Counted from the stretch's first letter, positions 1-7,565 are shown. The stretch is DNA of 8,384 nucleotides from a bacterium (GCA_030609865.1 JAUWSZ010000071.1:1-8384), one strand, 5' to 3'. A program made the numbers and translations. Notes: generated from the sequence alone by a model not told the origin.

Positions 1-17
1 CCCCATGCCGCCCCTGG

Positions 18-37
18 ATTCCCGTTTGCACGGGAAT
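18..37. repeat. Perfect inverted repeat, likely dispersed intergenic element
   Basis: ATTCCCGT at 18-25 is the exact reverse complement of ACGGGAAT at 30-37, with a four-base TTGC loop, so this is an 8-bp perfect stem. The surrounding wording (TGGATTCCCG...CGGGAATGACGG) is of a kind that I associate with small palindromic repeats scattered between genes in deltaproteobacterial and related genomes. That association is from memory and only one copy is visible here. No T-run follows, so a rho-independent terminator is unlikely. Confidence 0.6.
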
Positions 38-65
38 GACGGACAGTGAGGGGAGAGGCGGGGCC

Positions 66-93
66 TGACCCCTGGTCCCTGGTCCCTGACCCC
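66..93. repeat. Four tandem heptamers in ABBA order
   Basis: Four adjacent 7-base units are visible: TGACCCC (66-72), TGGTCCC (73-79), TGGTCCC (80-86) and TGACCCC (87-93). The units differ only at the third and fourth bases. This is a short period-7 microsatellite-like tract in the non-coding leader. Its function is unknown; it could be a slippage-prone sequence or part of a larger dispersed repeat together with the neighbouring hairpins. Confidence 0.7.
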
Positions 94-138
94 TTGCGGC
101 GCAAGCCGCATTCGGAATAGCCTTGCGGGATCAAGGGG
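90..138. repeat. Nested hairpins with alternative pairings
   Basis: TGCGGC (95-100) pairs perfectly with GCCGCA (105-110) around a GCAA tetraloop, a GNRA-type loop. Downstream, CCTTG (121-125) can pair with CAAGG (132-136). The segment CAAGGGG (132-138) can instead pair over 7 bp with CCCCTTG (90-96), which would enclose most of the first hairpin. CCTTGCGG occurs twice as a direct repeat (92-99 and 121-128). Whether the structures form in RNA depends on a transcription start that cannot be located. The lack of a T-run argues against a terminator. Confidence 0.45.
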
Positions 139-167
139 TTGCTTTCCCTACCGGGAGATGCTATTCA
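139..167 (+). promoter_or_regulatory. Weak sigma-70-like promoter candidate
   Basis: TTGCTT (139-144) and TATTCA (162-167) are separated by 17 bases, the ideal spacing, but each hexamer matches the consensus at only three of six positions. It sits about 50 bases ahead of the ATG at 221, the first gene of the apparent operon, which is the main reason for listing it. It could easily be chance. Confidence 0.2.
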
Positions 168-220
168 AGCAAGAAGGATGAAAGTATTCCGGCCTGGGCG
201 CCTTCTATCTCCGAGCATCT

Positions 221-2419
221 ATGACAGCGTTTCCTCACACCTGCTTCTCTGGTTTCCGCGCGAATCCACTCAACTCTCGGGTTTTCAGGCTGCTGTTCCT
301 TGGGGTCTTCCTGGTTGGACTCCTGGAAGCGCCTGAAGGCCTGGCAGAGGAGCCTTTCGCGTGTGAGGAACTCGACCGGGCGAAATGGGGCCCGAACCCC
401 TTGGGCGAGAACTATTTCGCCCTCCTCCTCGATTTCGCGGAAGCTCCCCTCACGGAAGTCTCCATGACCTCCTGCTGGGCCTGTGGCCTGTGGAAACAGG
501 CCCCCTCATCTTATCCCGGCATGCCCGAAGAAGCGACGGAAGCGCTCCTGTTTCAGCGGGCTCAGTGTTATCGGGCTCTGGGAATGCAAAAAGAGGCCCT
601 CGAAGACTGCCGCAGGATCCTGCGCCGGTATCCGCGGGGGAATCTCTCTCGGGAGGCGATTCAATCCATCGTGGAAGTCCTCGTTCAACAAGGGAATCAT
701 AAGGCCGTGGCGAGCCTCTTCGGCGATCTCGAACGCGATCATCGAGAAGGTTTGCTGCCAACGAGCCTCTACCTGATCGCCCAGAGCTTCTACGCCCTGG
801 GAAAGGACGAAACGGCTGAAGAGTTGCTGAAGCAAATTCCCCCCGAAGCGGAGGCCTATCCATACGGCCTCTACACGCTCGCCCAGATCTTCTACCGGAA
901 GGGAGACCCGGACCGGGCGCTGCTCATCATTCGCGTCGTCCACGACGCTCCGCCCGAGGTGGATGTCCCTGAAATGCTGAGGGAAATGGCCTGGCTGACC
1001 CAGGCCAGGATGCTCTACCAGCAGAAGAGCTACGCAAAGGCGATCGAAGGCTTTCGCGCCCTCAGGCAGTCATCCTACTTCCTGCCGGAGGCCCTGATGG
1101 GGATGGGCTGGTGCTACAAGGCGCAGGGAGACTTTCCCAAATCCATCGCCTATTTTCAGGCCGTGGAGGCGTCTTACGCGGATGCGGACATCCTGGCCGA
1201 GGCCCACCTGGAAATGGCCGATGTCTTCGCGAAGGCAAAGCGCTATCAGGACGCCTTCCAGGCCTATCGCGATGTCCTGAACGCTCTTCATTTTCGCATT
1301 TCGCAGTACAAGAAGTACGGCGCAGATCCGGAGTGGCTGACCTGGCTGGCTGAGAGATTCCTGGACCGGCCCGGGGATGTCGTGATGGTCCCTACCCAGG
1401 CCCCGATGATGAACCAGGAAGCAGATCTCCCCGAGGAGATGGAACCTCTGCTGAATAGGCGGAGGTACACCTCGCCCCGGCTGAAGACATTGTTCGGGAT
1501 TCGTGCAGGATTGGAGCACATCGGCGTCCTCCTCGACAGGGTTGCATTCCCTGTGCCCTCAGACCCGGCAGAAGGGCCCGTCGCTTCCCAGGTCTATCCT
1601 CCCCTGGGGGTCACCGTTCCATCACTGGAACCCTCTCTTTCCGCTCTTCTGGACCTCACCTTTGCCCTGCTGGACACGGAGTACCGATCGATTTATTCCG
1701 GGAGCGTGATGGGCCTGTTGACCCAGGCCGAAAAAGCGGCGATCTTACGGGATTGCCTGGTCTTCTACCGGACGGAACTCGAGACACTGCTCCTCCCGCC
1801 TGAGGCCGGAGAGGACGCCCACGCCGCCTTGAGGCGTCTCGAGAGCACCGTACGGCATCTTCCGTTCTCCTTAGAAGAGAGGGAGAGGGTTCTGGCCAAG
1901 CTGGTGTACACGATGCGGACCCTCGAGGATGCAGAAGCGATCCTCGAGCAGTGGGCAGACGGGGTGCAGGCAGTCTCCTCGAGCGAAACACAACCGACTC
2001 GCTTCCTGCTCCTCGAGAAATGGATGACCCTGGTCAGGGTGTTCCTCTCTCTTCGCAGTTGGGACGTTCAGTCTCCCACCGTGTTCTTGCTCGATCATCC
2101 CTCTCTCGCGGAGTATCGGCCCACCCCGATCCTCTCTTCGCGGGCCACGCTCACCCGGATGGAGCAGCGGCTCGACACGGTATGGCAGCGCCTCGCCCTT
2201 CTTACAGAGAGGGAGATCGCAAACCTTCATCTCGAAAGGCTCGATACGCTCGAGGGGCTTCTCACACGAACGCTATTCGACTATGCGGATGCCCTTGTAC
2301 AAGAGCAGGAAAGGATCCTCGATAGCCTGAAGGAAAAGCCGCCCGAGGAAGATGCCGAGGACGCGCCTGAAACGAGAGTCTTTGACAGGACAGAGGAATC
2401 CGGAGAAGAGAAGAGATAG
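221..2419 (+). CDS. Exported TPR-repeat protein (first gene of the cluster)
   Basis: A 732-residue protein that I do not recognise beyond its TPR repeats. Residues 1-42 look like a signal peptide with a long n-region: arginines at 20 and 23, a hydrophobic core at 24-35, and a possible cut after Ala42 (EGLA/EE). A CWAC motif (Cys85, Cys88) follows. Residues about 106-360 hold TPR-like helix pairs, for example LLFQRAQCYRALGMQKEALE near 109-128, LYTLAQIFYRKGDPDRALL near 217-235 and ALMGMGWCYKAQGDFPKS near 291-308. Residues 380-732 are helix-rich with no recognised domain and end in an acidic, charged tail. TPR proteins act as protein-binding scaffolds; this one should work in the periplasm or on the outer membrane, probably with the motor encoded downstream (inference). 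ATG 221 is the only ordinary start codon after the in-frame stop at 179-181, but it lacks a good ribosome binding site. The next gene follows after 15 bases, suggesting cotranscription. Confidence 0.88.
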   Translation: MTAFPHTCFSGFRANPLNSRVFRLLFLGVFLVGLLEAPEGLAEEPFACEELDRAKWGPNPLGENYFALLLDFAEAPLTEVSMTSCWACGLWKQAPSSYPGMPEEATEALLFQRAQCYRALGMQKEALEDCRRILRRYPRGNLSREAIQSIVEVLVQQGNHKAVASLFGDLERDHREGLLPTSLYLIAQSFYALGKDETAEELLKQIPPEAEAYPYGLYTLAQIFYRKGDPDRALLIIRVVHDAPPEVDVPEMLREMAWLTQARMLYQQKSYAKAIEGFRALRQSSYFLPEALMGMGWCYKAQGDFPKSIAYFQAVEASYADADILAEAHLEMADVFAKAKRYQDAFQAYRDVLNALHFRISQYKKYGADPEWLTWLAERFLDRPGDVVMVPTQAPMMNQEADLPEEMEPLLNRRRYTSPRLKTLFGIRAGLEHIGVLLDRVAFPVPSDPAEGPVASQVYPPLGVTVPSLEPSLSALLDLTFALLDTEYRSIYSGSVMGLLTQAEKAAILRDCLVFYRTELETLLLPPEAGEDAHAALRRLESTVRHLPFSLEERERVLAKLVYTMRTLEDAEAILEQWADGVQAVSSSETQPTRFLLLEKWMTLVRVFLSLRSWDVQSPTVFLLDHPSLAEYRPTPILSSRATLTRMEQRLDTVWQRLALLTEREIANLHLERLDTLEGLLTRTLFDYADALVQEQERILDSLKEKPPEEDAEDAPETRVFDRTEESGEEKR

Positions 2420-2423
2420 GAGG
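2418..2423 (+). promoter_or_regulatory. Ribosome binding site of the large TPR gene
   Basis: AGGAGG, a full Shine-Dalgarno match, overlaps the TAG stop of the preceding gene and lies 11 bases before ATG 2435. It fixes the start of the 1334-residue protein and suggests translation is linked to the upstream gene. Confidence 0.75.
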
Positions 2424-2434
2424 AGTTTGTTTTT

Positions 2435-5400
2435 ATGGTTAAAAAAGAGCGTACGCCTACAGGGCGAAAAGGCCGGCTTCGAATTCTCGTATGCGTCTCC
2501 CTGTTCCTGACGATGATGCTTTCCGGCGAGGTTCATGCCGGTCTGTTTCAGAAGAAGCAGGAGAAAAAGGAGAAGAAGGAACCCTCCGAGGACCTCTTTC
2601 AAAGGGCGGAAGAGAATGCGAAAAAGATTTCCCAACGGATGCACAGGGAGAAGACGGAGACCCGTAAAGAGAGCCAGAAAAAAATCATCGAGTCGGAGGA
2701 TCAGAATCGAGCCCGGGCGATCCAGAAGTACAGGGCCCTGTTGGCCAACAAGAAGCGCCTCGATCCGGCCACCGTCGAGACAAGCATGCTCAACCTCGCA
2801 CACCTGATCTTCGAACAATGTCTTGCGAGCTACCGCGAAGCCATGCGCTCTTATGACGACGCCTACAGGCAATACCAGCTCGGTTACAAGAGCGCCGAAC
2901 CGGACACCCTGCCCCAATACAACTTTCAGGCCGCCCGGGAAGCTTACGACGCCTTTCTCGAGGCCTTCCCCGATTCGAAGCATCAAGCCGAGGTGCTCTA
3001 CAACCTGGCCTACTCGTATGAGGAAGAGGGGGATTTGGACAGGGCTGTGTCGCTGTACGACGAGCTTGCATTGACTTCCCCCACTGCTGCCTTTGCTCCG
3101 GAGATCTTCCTGCGCCTCGGCGAACACACGTTCGAGACGAACCGGTTCAACAAGGCGATCGAGTACTACGAGAAGGTGCTGGCACTGGGAGACACCCCGC
3201 AGTACGAGAAGGCCTTGTTCAAGCTCGGCTGGTCCCGCTACGCCATGGATCAGTTCGAAGAGGCAGAGGAATCCTTTGCCCAGGTTCTCGCACTACACAC
3301 GAAACGAACGGAAGACAGGCAAGGCGATCTCTATCAGGAGTCCCTCGAGATTCTTGCCAAGATCTTGAGTGAGACCGGCGGGGCCACCGCGCTCGAGGCC
3401 TTCTTGAAGGCCCGCAAGAGCCCGGCCTACGGCCTGGACCTTTCCGTCCAGCTCGGCGCCTACTTCCAGGAGACGGCCCGGTACGGAGAGGCGATCGACA
3501 CGTACCAGGAGATCCTCGACACCTATCCGCATGCGTCACAGGCCCCCTTTGTGGAGCAGTCGCTCGTCGAGTCCCTGAAGACGGAGAAGAGATCCGCAGA
3601 GGCGGAAGGCCTCCAGGCATCGATGATCGATCGATACGGGAGCGGAACCGCCTGGGACCAGGCAAACCAGGACCCTGATCTGCGAAGACAGGTGGACGGA
3701 ATCCTCCGGGAGGCCCTGAACCAGGAACTCCTCGCCCATCACAAACTCGCCCGCAAAACAAAGGATCCGAAGGAATACGAGAAAACGATCGCCCTGTACC
3801 AAAAGATGCTGGCTTACTTCCCGGAAGGGGAAAAGGCGTACGAAACGCGTTTTCTCTTCGCCGAGTGCCTCTACGAATCCGGACGGCTCGAACAGGCGGC
3901 AAGCCAGTACGAGCAGGTCGCCAACGTGGAGACCTTTGCCCGGTATCGTGACAAGGCGGCCTCGAAGCGTATTCAGTGCCTGGAAGCGTTGCGCGCAGAC
4001 GAGCGCATCGATGTGGACACCCTGCTCGTGGCCTACCAGGACTACCTCCGGATGGATCCGGAAAGCGAGAAGGCCATCCCGATTCTGTTCAAGCAGGGAG
4101 AAATCCTCTTCAATGCCGGCCGCTACAGCCAGTCAGCGCTCATCTTTCGTGAGATCATCGAGACACACCCGAAGCACAAGGATGTACTCCGTGCTTGGAT
4201 CCTTGAACTGGAGGCCTTGTTCGAAGGGGGGCAGTACGAGACCCTCGAGCTACGGGCGCGAGACCTGGAGCAACAGCCCTTCGACCTGACGGAGAAGCAG
4301 AAGAATCGGACGGAGCACCTGCTGCGCTTCGCCCAGGTCCAGCAGGCACGCGCGGATCAGGAGGCAGGGAGCTACCTCCTGGCAGCAGAACGCTTCGAAA
4401 GGCTCGTGGAAGAGGCCCCGCAGATCGAAATCGCCCCGGACGCGCTCTTCAACGCCGCCATCTGCTACGAGAAGGCGGGCGACCCATCCAAGGCGGCCGC
4501 CTGCCATGAGAAGATCGTCCTCTACTACCCGAGTTCCGAGCATTACGCCGATTCCCTGCTCGCCCCCTTGGCCCACTACGAGAAGACCGAGCAATGGGAT
4601 CGGCTCCTTCTTCACCTGGAAAAGCTCTATCAGAAGGACCCGAGAAGCCCCCTGGCGAAAGAAACCCTGTACAAGCTCGGGAAACGCTTCTACAGGAACG
4701 AAAACTACCTGAAGGCCCGCCAGATCTTTACCCGGTACGCACAGCACTATCCAACGGACACCTCCCGGAAGCTGGAGATCGCCTACCTCGAGGCGCTGAT
4801 GAGCGAGGCGGAAGGGCACACGCAGGATGCGATGCAAGGCTACCGCCGGTTCCTGAAGGCCTACGGGAACGCAAAAGCGAGCGAGCCCTCCCTCACGGTG
4901 GACCCACTTTATCTTGCCACGGCGCGCTTTCGGACCCTGGACCCGGTCTACGCAGAGTACCTGTCCGTCCAACTGAAGGCGCCCCTCAGGAAGAATCTTG
5001 CGAGGAAGCAGTCCCTCCTCGACCGTGTCGTCTCGGGATACATGGAAACGGTAAAATCCGGTGCCGGCGAGTACGCCCTGGCGTCCGCCTTCCGGGTGGG
5101 GGAGGCCTACCAGGACTTCTGGAAGAGCCTCCTCACATCGGAGATGCCGAGGGGATTGAGCGAGGAAGAGAAGCGGGTGTATCAGGAACTCTTGAAGGAA
5201 CAAGGCGCGCCCTACCGGGAGAAGGCGTTGACTTCGTACGAGGTCACGCTCAAGAAGGCACAGGACAAGGGCGTGTTCAACGAATGGGTTCTCAAGACCT
5301 ACAACCGCCTCGCCTCCCTCGACCCGGATCGCTATCCGCCCATGCTGCAGGACGCCCTGGTCTGGCAGGAGACCTGGCAGGCAAAACGTTCGCTCGTGCG

Positions 5401-6439
5401 AACGATCGACCTGTCTCAACCTCGTGCCTTTTCCTCCAAGCAGGCAACCTCCCTGCAATCGGCCCTTGACAAAATCCTGGACGATATACGGCAGCGAATG
5501 AAAAAAGGAACGCTGAACCGTTCCCAGATTCTTCGTTCCATCCAGCTCCTACACGAACTCCTCAAGAAAGAGCCCACGCTGTACGAGGTGTATTTCAACC
5601 TCGGCATCCTCTACCAGATCATCGGCGAGAACGGAAAGGCGCGCCCGGCATACGAGGAATCCTTGAAACAGCATCCCCGCAACCCGGTGGCGCACCTGAA
5701 CCTGGGCCTCCTCGAGCTGGAAGAGGGCAACCTGCAAGAAGCGGAACGCAGTTTCAAGGAATTGTCTTTGCTCAGCCCGAAATACGCCGGGGCCTTCTAC
5801 CTCCTGGGGGTTTGCCAGAGCAAGCGTGGAGAATACAAGAAGGCGGTCGATCCTCTCCAGAAGGCGATTGCCCTGCTCCCTCAATTCCTCGACCCCTATG
5901 TGGAGTTGGGAAGGGTCCAGGACAAACTCGGCCGGGAGGAAGAAGCGAGGAAGAGATTTCTCGCTGTTCTGGACAATCCGAAGGCGAGCCCTCGCGTTCT
6001 CCGGATGCTCGCGTACCGGCTGATGGAAGCAGGATGGCTCGAGGAAAGCATTACCGCCTACACCCACATTCTGCACGGCAAGGAACCCGCTTACGGAGAC
6101 TGGAACAATCGGGGAGTGGCCTATCGGCGGCAAGGGGACGGGAAGCGGGCCCGAAAAGACATCGTCCAGGCCTTGGAGCTGGATTCGAACAGGCCGGAGG
6201 CCTTCAACAACCTGGGGAGAATCTACGTCGAAGGGGAATCCTACGAGCATGCGGTATCCTCGTTCCTGAAGGCCCTGGAGATGGATCCGTCCTTCCTCCC
6301 TGCCCTGCTGAATGCGGCCGCGGTGTACGGACAATACCTGGACGATATGGAAAGGGCGACCGACTATCTGCGGCAATACCTGGAAAAGGGCGGGACGATG
6401 CAGCGCGAGATGTTCCGAGGATGGCTCGCCGGCAGTTAG
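2435..6439 (+). CDS. Very large exported TPR-repeat protein
   Basis: A 1334-residue protein with a clear signal peptide: basic n-region (KKERTPTGRKGR), hydrophobic core about 17-30 and likely cleavage after VHA at 33-35. Residues 39-95 are extremely rich in Lys and Glu and probably form a charged helix or coiled coil. TPR-like units recur through the protein, for example near 186-218, 222-288, 548-580, 668-700 and 743-774. A more classical run covers 1050-1290 (YFNLGILYQIIGENGKA, AHLNLGLLELEEGNLQEA, AFNNLGRIYVEGESYEHA). Between the two blocks, about 836-965, lies a long helical stretch that does not read as TPR; it includes RVGEAYQDFWKSLL and GLSEEEKRVYQELLKEQ. From memory, this stretch resembles a segment of large TPR proteins next to Agl/Glt-type or ExbB/ExbD genes in deltaproteobacteria. 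The likely role is a periplasmic or envelope scaffold for the downstream motor (inference). The AGGAGG at 2418-2423 supports the start. Confidence 0.92.
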   Translation: MVKKERTPTGRKGRLRILVCVSLFLTMMLSGEVHAGLFQKKQEKKEKKEPSEDLFQRAEENAKKISQRMHREKTETRKESQKKIIESEDQNRARAIQKYRALLANKKRLDPATVETSMLNLAHLIFEQCLASYREAMRSYDDAYRQYQLGYKSAEPDTLPQYNFQAAREAYDAFLEAFPDSKHQAEVLYNLAYSYEEEGDLDRAVSLYDELALTSPTAAFAPEIFLRLGEHTFETNRFNKAIEYYEKVLALGDTPQYEKALFKLGWSRYAMDQFEEAEESFAQVLALHTKRTEDRQGDLYQESLEILAKILSETGGATALEAFLKARKSPAYGLDLSVQLGAYFQETARYGEAIDTYQEILDTYPHASQAPFVEQSLVESLKTEKRSAEAEGLQASMIDRYGSGTAWDQANQDPDLRRQVDGILREALNQELLAHHKLARKTKDPKEYEKTIALYQKMLAYFPEGEKAYETRFLFAECLYESGRLEQAASQYEQVANVETFARYRDKAASKRIQCLEALRADERIDVDTLLVAYQDYLRMDPESEKAIPILFKQGEILFNAGRYSQSALIFREIIETHPKHKDVLRAWILELEALFEGGQYETLELRARDLEQQPFDLTEKQKNRTEHLLRFAQVQQARADQEAGSYLLAAERFERLVEEAPQIEIAPDALFNAAICYEKAGDPSKAAACHEKIVLYYPSSEHYADSLLAPLAHYEKTEQWDRLLLHLEKLYQKDPRSPLAKETLYKLGKRFYRNENYLKARQIFTRYAQHYPTDTSRKLEIAYLEALMSEAEGHTQDAMQGYRRFLKAYGNAKASEPSLTVDPLYLATARFRTLDPVYAEYLSVQLKAPLRKNLARKQSLLDRVVSGYMETVKSGAGEYALASAFRVGEAYQDFWKSLLTSEMPRGLSEEEKRVYQELLKEQGAPYREKALTSYEVTLKKAQDKGVFNEWVLKTYNRLASLDPDRYPPMLQDALVWQETWQAKRSLVRTIDLSQPRAFSSKQATSLQSALDKILDDIRQRMKKGTLNRSQILRSIQLLHELLKKEPTLYEVYFNLGILYQIIGENGKARPAYEESLKQHPRNPVAHLNLGLLELEEGNLQEAERSFKELSLLSPKYAGAFYLLGVCQSKRGEYKKAVDPLQKAIALLPQFLDPYVELGRVQDKLGREEEARKRFLAVLDNPKASPRVLRMLAYRLMEAGWLEESITAYTHILHGKEPAYGDWNNRGVAYRRQGDGKRARKDIVQALELDSNRPEAFNNLGRIYVEGESYEHAVSSFLKALEMDPSFLPALLNAAAVYGQYLDDMERATDYLRQYLEKGGTMQREMFRGWLAGS

Positions 6440-6559
6440 AAGAGCGAAAAGGGGCAAGGGTTCGGAATTCGCCTCCTCCACTTCGCTTCATTCTTGTGGT
6501 AGGCTATTCTATTCGAGCCCTGCGAAAAAAAGACGGGAAACCAAAGGGAACGACGCTCG
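6440..6559. other. 120-base gap between TPR gene and small gene
   Basis: This is the widest gap inside the cluster. I see no hairpin followed by a T-run, so no intrinsic terminator is apparent. An AT-richer patch, TAGGCTATTCTATTC at 6500-6514, could hold a -10 element, but no convincing -35 lies at the right distance. A second promoter for the small gene and motor genes is possible but unproven. A purine-rich segment (AAAGGGAA, 6543-6550) precedes ATG 6560 and may serve as a weak ribosome binding site. Confidence 0.35.
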
Positions 6560-6886
6560 ATGAAATCCAGAGGCCTTCTCCTCTTGTGGGCGCTCGCGAT
6601 CTCCATGTGGGGAGCCGGGGCGCTCCTGGCCCCGGACGCGATCTGCGACCCAAAAGACAAGAAAGGGAAGCAAGACAAGACTGTCAAACGCTCCTTGCGC
6701 ATGGAAGAGATCGAGATCCACGGGGACGTGGAAAAGCCCAAGACCATGTTTGTCATTCCGCGGGCGTCTCTCCGGTACAGCCGAAAGGATCAAGAGAAGG
6801 ACTTTACAAACGAAATTCTCGATCCGATAACAAAGGAGTGGGTAGAGGACACGCAGCGGTGGCGGGTGGCCGTCCCCCCACCTTGA
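6560..6886 (+). CDS. Small exported protein of unknown function
   Basis: A 108-residue protein. Residues 1-27 form a signal peptide: Lys2 and Arg4, then a hydrophobic run LLLLWALAISMWGAGALLA, with a possible cut after Ala27 (APDA). Cys29 is near the cut, but the preceding residues (DAIC) do not fit a lipobox well. Lys-rich residues 32-44 lead to a compact region, about 47-100, with RMEEIEIHGDVEKP, FVIPRASLRY and DFTNEILDPITKEW. The pattern (a short strand with a GDVEKP turn, then IPRA) looks like a small beta-containing domain, but I cannot name the family. The position between the giant TPR protein and the ExbB gene suggests a periplasmic partner or adaptor of the motor (inference). The downstream gene starts 40 bases later. 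Codon use resembles the neighbours, so it is probably a genuine gene. Confidence 0.8.
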   Translation: MKSRGLLLLWALAISMWGAGALLAPDAICDPKDKKGKQDKTVKRSLRMEEIEIHGDVEKPKTMFVIPRASLRYSRKDQEKDFTNEILDPITKEWVEDTQRWRVAVPPP

Positions 6887-6910
6887 AGTGACACGTAGCG
6901 GGAATCATAA

Positions 6911-6917
6911 AAGGAGG
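6911..6917 (+). promoter_or_regulatory. Strong ribosome binding site deciding the ExbB start
   Basis: AAGGAGG lies nine bases before ATG 6927. This favours that start over an in-frame GTG at 6888, which would add 13 mostly basic residues and has no ribosome binding site of its own. Confidence 0.85.
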
Positions 6918-6926
6918 AAGGCGCAA

Positions 6927-7565
6927 ATGCCACTATCCGTGATTGAGGTCTTTCAGAGCGGCGGGAATTTCATGTACCTGATCCTCTTGATCTTCTGCCT
7001 GGGGATCGCGATCATCCTCGAAAGGCTATTCTTCCTTTACTACAAGTACAACATCAACGCTCCGAAGCTGTACGAACAAGTCCGGAGGACGGTTCTCCAG
7101 GGCGATATCAAGCGAGCCATCGGCCTCTGCGACGATTCCCCCCTGCCCGCCGTCCTGCGGGCCGGTCTCCAGCAGTATCAGATCAAGAAGGACGAAGTCC
7201 CCCCTGCCATGGAAGAGGCGATCCTCGAGGTCGCCCCGAAGCTCCAGAGACGGACCCCCTACCTGGCCGTGGTCGCGAACATTGCCGTGCTCTTGGGCCT
7301 GCTAGGAACGATTCTCGGGCTGATCGTGGCCTTCTCGGCCATCTCGAGCGCCGAGCCCGGGGAGAAGGCTGTTCAACTGGCCCGAGGCATCTCGCTTGCC
7401 ATGAGCACGACCGCCTTCGGGCTGGTCGTGGCCATCCCGTGCCTGCTGTTCCACGCCGTCCTTCAGTCGAAGGCCAACCGGCTCCTCGATGAGATCGACG
7501 AATACAGCATGAAGACGGCTCATCTGCTGCAATCCCAGGGTCGGGCAGAGAAGGAAGCAGAGTGA
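6927..7565 (+). CDS. MotA/TolQ/ExbB family proton-channel subunit
   Basis: A 212-residue inner-membrane protein of the usual ExbB/TolQ size. It has the three expected membrane segments: about 16-38 (FMYLILLIFCLGIAIILE), 113-136 (AVVANIAVLLGLLGTILG) and 158-181 (TTAFGLVVAIPCLLFHAVL), with a cytoplasmic loop between the first two. Family signatures are clear: LGLLGTILGLI, containing the channel Thr128, and STTAFGLVVAIP, with Thr161 and Thr162 in the region of the second conserved channel threonine. In known relatives five such subunits form a ring around two ExbD/TolR/MotB-type subunits and convert proton flow into movement. A lone ExbB followed by two ExbD-type genes matches the AglR-AglQ-AglS arrangement of Myxococcus gliding, but ExbB, TolQ and AglR cannot be told apart reliably here. 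The gene overlaps the next by four bases (GTGA), so the pair is translationally coupled. Confidence 0.95.
   Translation: MPLSVIEVFQSGGNFMYLILLIFCLGIAIILERLFFLYYKYNINAPKLYEQVRRTVLQGDIKRAIGLCDDSPLPAVLRAGLQQYQIKKDEVPPAMEEAILEVAPKLQRRTPYLAVVANIAVLLGLLGTILGLIVAFSAISSAEPGEKAVQLARGISLAMSTTAFGLVVAIPCLLFHAVLQSKANRLLDEIDEYSMKTAHLLQSQGRAEKEAE
7551..7557 (+). promoter_or_regulatory. Ribosome binding site for the GTG-started ExbD gene
   Basis: AAGGAAG inside the end of the ExbB gene sits four bases before GTG 7562. It supports the rare-type start that overlaps the upstream TGA stop. Confidence 0.6.

Noticed and set aside
178..336. Short open frame from ATG 178 with AAGAAGG directly in front
   Set aside because: The purine stretch touches the ATG, leaving no proper spacing, and the 52-residue product has no signal or domain and overlaps the start of the TPR gene.
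1922..1948. Perfect 9-bp inverted repeat CTCGAGGAT / ATCCTCGAG
   Set aside because: Both arms sit exactly in codon phase (Leu-Glu-Asp and Ile-Leu-Glu) within a region full of CTC GAG codon pairs, so it is best explained by codon choice rather than a functional hairpin.
4250..5458. 402-codon open frame on the minus strand, and similar ones at 5549-6481 and 2273-3127
   Set aside because: They lie opposite the 1334-residue TPR gene, have no plausible ribosome binding site that I can see, and show low-complexity hydrophobic and arginine-rich composition typical of antisense shadows in GC-rich genes.
6440..6559. Terminator between the large TPR gene and the small gene
   Set aside because: No stem followed by a T-run is visible on the plus strand; the A-run at 6525-6531 has no matching hairpin that would serve the minus strand.
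5812..6891. 359-codon plus-strand open frame spanning the end of the large TPR gene and the small gene
   Set aside because: It is out of frame with two better-supported genes, rich in Gly, Arg and Pro without any domain, and has no ribosome binding site evidence.
6888..6926. GTG 6888 as the start of the ExbB gene
   Set aside because: AAGGAGG at 6911-6917 is ideally spaced for ATG 6927, and ExbB relatives do not need the extra basic residues.
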